Below, piece by piece: positions 5,490 through 5,908 of a stretch of DNA of 5,908 nucleotides. The stretch is from Clostridia bacterium. GTDB taxonomy: Bacteria; Bacillota; Clostridia; Oscillospirales; Acutalibacteraceae. The notes under the pieces were generated by a model, which saw only the letters and a list, made by a program, of their open reading frames with translations, was not told where the DNA came from and searched no databases. The DNA lies in NCBI GenBank assembly GCA_900772705.1, contig CAAGRQ010000093.1, positions 1-5,908 of the forward strand. The letters run 5' to 3'. Position 1 is the stretch's first letter. Each line of letters starts with the position of its first letter. The position numbers were made by a program, and so were the translations under genes.

Positions 5490-5895
5490 GGTCTACACCT
5501 CTTGACCCTTTATTTTTCATCTTTATTATATTATATAAAGCACTGCTTTTGCAAGCGTTTTTTACTACTTTTTTGAAAGAAAAGATACGAATATGCAGTT
5601 TTCTGATTAAAAGGGTTATTTTTTTCTCCGCTTTTGAAAATAAAGACGAAGCCGCCGCTTTGTAAACGATCAACCCGAGCAGCGATAAAAGGAGATAATA
5701 ATACCTCACATATCCGTTTGAATACCCGACAAAGAGGCAGAAAAAAGCGAGAGTGCAAATAAGCACAGCCATAACATCGGTAATGAAAGTAAAGACATAA
5801 GAGCAAAAGGCATTTTGAAAAATTCCAAGAAGCCCAAAAAGAAAACCGCAGGCTAAGCCAAACCAGAAGAATGAGTTGTGGCCAATGCAGACTGT
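5443..5895 (-). CDS. yabQ: YabQ-like spore cortex membrane protein, 5' end unresolved
   Basis: YabQ is a mother-cell membrane protein needed for spore cortex formation in Bacillus. The open frame shows three hydrophobic segments: one around FFWFGLACGFLFGLLGIF, one from FITDVMAVL to CLFVGY, then SNGYVRYYYLLLSLLGLIVYKA. The D in the second segment followed by Y-x-N-G-x-x-R-x-Y and a G-L-x-x-Y helix is the pattern I associate with this family. Position directly before divIC supports it. The C-terminal tail is rich in Lys, Arg and Gly and overlaps divIC by 47 nt. The 5' end is a problem: an in-frame TGA lies at 5898-5896, and no ATG, GTG or TTG with a ribosome binding site occurs before the first hydrophobic segment. 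The first ATG in frame is at 5772, inside the second helix, and would lose conserved sequence. A frameshift, a chimeric edge or a rare start is possible. The family call is moderately sure. Confidence 0.65.
   Translation of the reverse strand, partial: TVCIGHNSFFWFGLACGFLFGLLGIFQNAFCSYVFTFITDVMAVLICTLAFFCLFVGYSNGYVRYYYLLLSLLGLIVYKAAASSLFSKAEKKITLLIRKLHIRIFSFKKVVKNACKSSALYNIIKMKNKGSRGVDREGKNRKGGKQKSNN
5496..5502 (-). promoter_or_regulatory. Ribosome binding site supporting the GTG start of divIC
   Basis: AGAGGTG on the minus strand, 6 nt before the GTG codon at 5489-5487. It lies inside the 3' end of the yabQ-like reading frame, so ribosomes translating that gene pass over it before terminating. 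Confidence 0.7.
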
Positions 5896-5908
5896 TCAGT
5901 TCGATCCA

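Noticed and set aside
5531..5806. Alternative minus-strand frame of 91 codons overlapping the yabQ-like gene
   Set aside because: Its product has no membrane pattern or family likeness. The overlapping frame ending at 5443 carries the YabQ-like helices.

Overview
The window looks like a piece of a spore-forming Firmicute of the class Clostridia (Oscillospirales/Ruminococcus-like is a guess). The reasons are the moderately AT-rich DNA, strong AGGAGG-type ribosome binding sites, a CIRCE heat-shock operator before groES-groEL, and a spore-cortex gene (yabQ-like) directly before a divIC-like division gene. Every intact gene lies on the minus strand, so the biological reading order runs from high to low coordinates.

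Layout, in reading order. About 5895-5443 is a yabQ-like gene whose 5' end cannot be resolved. It overlaps a divIC/ftsB-like septum gene (5489-5190) that ends in a good rho-independent terminator (5141-5171). Next comes a three-gene operon: a THUMP-domain 23S rRNA guanine-N2 methyltransferase of the RlmL/YpsC type (5076-3961), then two unrecognised membrane proteins (3948-3316 and 3303-2491). These three are joined by identical 12-nt spacers in which the upstream stop codon is part of the next gene's Shine-Dalgarno sequence. A hairpin at 2422-2451 probably ends this operon. The heat-shock operon follows: a sigma-A-type promoter (2352-2379), a CIRCE operator (2320-2346), groES (2284-2012) and groEL (1996-380).

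The left end, roughly 1-388, is anomalous. Positions 118-384 (+) encode the N-terminus of a GH29 alpha-L-fucosidase, and 75-1 (-) encode a more internal segment of a GH29 fucosidase, pointing the opposite way. Between the two, about 40-45 residues of the family are missing. The fucosidase piece runs tail-on into the end of groEL, and the groEL stop codon lies inside bases that also encode the fucosidase Val-Lys. This is what a chimeric junction plus an inverted fold-back would produce, either from an amplification or assembly artefact or from a true local rearrangement. The right edge may also be disturbed, because the yabQ-like frame has a stop and no usable start in its last bases.

I see no convincing new biological system here. 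The most useful observations are the suspected chimeric joins and the two uncharacterised membrane proteins co-transcribed with an rRNA methyltransferase. There is no CRISPR array, tRNA, rRNA or insertion sequence that I can support.
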